From: Sutterella wadsworthensis 2_1_59BFAA
GTDB lineage: Bacteria > Pseudomonadota > Gammaproteobacteria > Burkholderiales > Burkholderiaceae_F
Direction of reading: 5' to 3'
DNA length: 64,000 bases
Assembly (NCBI RefSeq): GCF_000297775.1
Contig: NZ_JH815514.1
Location: 203,455 to 267,454 of the forward strand
This document shows, one piece after another, positions 62,963 to 64,000 of this stretch (its first letter is position 1; every line of letters begins with the position of its first letter). The notes under the pieces are model-generated. The model was not told the DNA's origin, searched no databases, and saw nothing but the letters and a program-made list of their open reading frames with translations. The position numbers and the translations under genes are program-made.

Positions 62963-64000
62963 GTGGCGCTTGACTTCAAGCAGGTGGACGCGGATCTGGT
63001 TCCCTTCAGAAGGCGTCTGCTCTTCGTCTTCTTTCTGGTGATCGTGCTCTTCTGCGTTCTGATCGGACGCTTCGCGTGGCTGCAGATCATCAACAAGAAC
63101 GCCTACACGGAGCGTGCGGAAAAGAACCGCACGGTCACGGTTGTCTCGCAGGCCGCCCGCGGCCTCATCTACGACCGCAACGGCGAGCTGCTCGCGAAGA
63201 ACACGCTCGCCTACTCTCTGGAAATCACGCCAGACAAGGTGTCCGACCTCGAGAAGACCATCGACGCGCTCTCGGAGATCATTCCCATCACGACGGCGGA
63301 CCGCCGCCGCTTCGTGCGCCTGCGCGAAGACCTCAACCGCTATGACTCGATCCCCATCCGTCAGGAGCTCACCGACGAGGAGGTCGCCGTCTTCACGGGC
63401 CAGCAGTGGCGCTTTCCCGGCGTCGAGATCAACCAACGCGAATACCGCGTCTATCCCGAAGGGAGCGTCGGCAGCCACATCCTCGGCTACATCGGCTCCC
63501 TGTCCCAGTCCGACAAGAAGCGCCTGACCAGCGAGGGCCTCATCGACGACTACGAGGGTGAGCGCGTCATCGGCAAGGTCGGCATCGAGCGCAGCTACGA
63601 GAGCCTCCTTCACGGCACTCCGGGACACGAGACCCTGGAGATCACCGCAGGCGGCCATGCCGTGCGCTCTCTCGCCTTCGAGCCGCCCAAGGCAGGCAAG
63701 AACCTGCACCTGACGATCGACATGAACCTTCAGCGCGTCGCTGAAAACGCCATGAAGGGAAAGGTGGGCGCCGTCATCGCCATCCAGCCCAAGACGGGTG
63801 AGATCCTCTCCTTCGTCTCCATGCCGACCTACGATCCGAATCTCTTCCCAGGCGGCATCGATCCGAAGTCCTGGTCCCAGCTCAACACGGCCGAGACGAA
63901 GCCACTTCTCAACCGCGCCATGCGCGGCCTCTATCCGATCGGCTCCACGTACAAGCCGTTCGTTGCGCTCGCAGGCCTGGAGACGGGAGCGACGACTGCG
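62963..64000 (+). CDS. mrdA: Penicillin-binding protein 2 (elongation transpeptidase), N-terminal part
   Basis: 346 residues are in the window; the gene runs off the right edge. Start is a GTG (VALDFKQVDADLVPFRRRLL) with GGGGGAG 8 bases upstream. One transmembrane helix (about 22-42) is followed by the pedestal dimerisation domain (RGLIYDRNGELLAKN, EGSVGSHILGYIG) and the start of the transpeptidase domain. The SxxK nucleophile is Ser328 in IGSTYKPF. PBP2 cross-links peptidoglycan during rod elongation and works with MreBCD. The KTG and SxN motifs lie beyond the window. Confidence 0.95.
   Translation, partial: MALDFKQVDADLVPFRRRLLFVFFLVIVLFCVLIGRFAWLQIINKNAYTERAEKNRTVTVVSQAARGLIYDRNGELLAKNTLAYSLEITPDKVSDLEKTIDALSEIIPITTADRRRFVRLREDLNRYDSIPIRQELTDEEVAVFTGQQWRFPGVEINQREYRVYPEGSVGSHILGYIGSLSQSDKKRLTSEGLIDDYEGERVIGKVGIERSYESLLHGTPGHETLEITAGGHAVRSLAFEPPKAGKNLHLTIDMNLQRVAENAMKGKVGAVIAIQPKTGEILSFVSMPTYDPNLFPGGIDPKSWSQLNTAETKPLLNRAMRGLYPIGSTYKPFVALAGLETGATTA

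Overview
This 64 kb window reads as ordinary chromosome of a Gram-negative bacterium, most likely a betaproteobacterium of the order Burkholderiales. A gut-type, oxygen-limited member such as Sutterellaceae is my best guess, and it is an inference. The evidence is gene order (rsmB-DUF4390-ntrY-ntrX-trkA-trkH; xthA divergent from pyrE; EIIA-HPr-EI; gatCAB divergent from mreBCD-mrdA), the presence of lipid A acyltransferases, and a GC-rich, C-ending codon bias. About 57 protein genes are present, densely packed and often overlapping by ATGA or GTGA. I found no rRNA, tRNA, insertion sequence, prophage, integron or CRISPR array.

Layout. 1-4012 (-): two LpxL/HtrB-type acyltransferases, dapF, rlmI and the first codons of a CobW/COG0523 GTPase. 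4013-4707: a long gene-free interval ending in a structured leader before metK. 4708-15947: metK, trpS, fau (-), slt, cca, a DUF2905 gene (-), folB, ttcA, a CBS-domain gene, then an intergenic segment with a cluster of parS-like palindromes, rsmI (-) and a short lpoA-like gene. 15964-21210: uup, a FadD-like ligase and a HemN-like radical SAM gene. 21675-25434: an [FeFe]-hydrogenase module made of the catalytic subunit, a Tat-signal small subunit, a cytochrome b subunit and the maturase HydF. 25506-33461 (-): prfC, tex, an SRPBCC/DUF1857 gene and an amino-acid ABC transporter (binding protein plus two permeases, no ATPase). 33756-43332: a CNNM/CorC-type protein, topB (-), an aberrant dprA (-), def, an alpha/beta hydrolase (-), fmt, rsmB and DUF4390. 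43342-49413: the NtrY-like kinase, an NtrX-like regulator without the AAA+ domain, trkA and trkH. 49447-56791: DUF1840 (-), EIIA-Man/HPr/EI, a YecA-like gene, ampG-rsuA-xthA (-) and pyrE. 56888-64000: gatCAB (-) and mreB-mreC-mreD-mrdA (+, cut by the window end).

How the genes work together. Most of the content is core biology: tRNA and rRNA maturation (rlmI, rsmI, rsmB, rsuA, cca, ttcA), translation (trpS, fmt, def, gatCAB, prfC) and envelope construction (acyltransferases, slt, lpoA-like, ampG, mreBCD, mrdA). The most distinctive accessory function is the [FeFe] hydrogenase. Its small subunit carries a twin-arginine signal and its third gene encodes a cytochrome b561/FdnI-type membrane protein, so the natural reading is a periplasm-facing, quinone-linked enzyme oxidising (or evolving) H2 under anaerobic conditions. 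HydE and HydG are not in the window. Other points worth a second look are the metK leader, the parS-like cluster, the eroded DprA, the PTS lacking EIIB/EIIC, the transporter lacking its ATPase and the back-to-back rsmI/lpoA starts.
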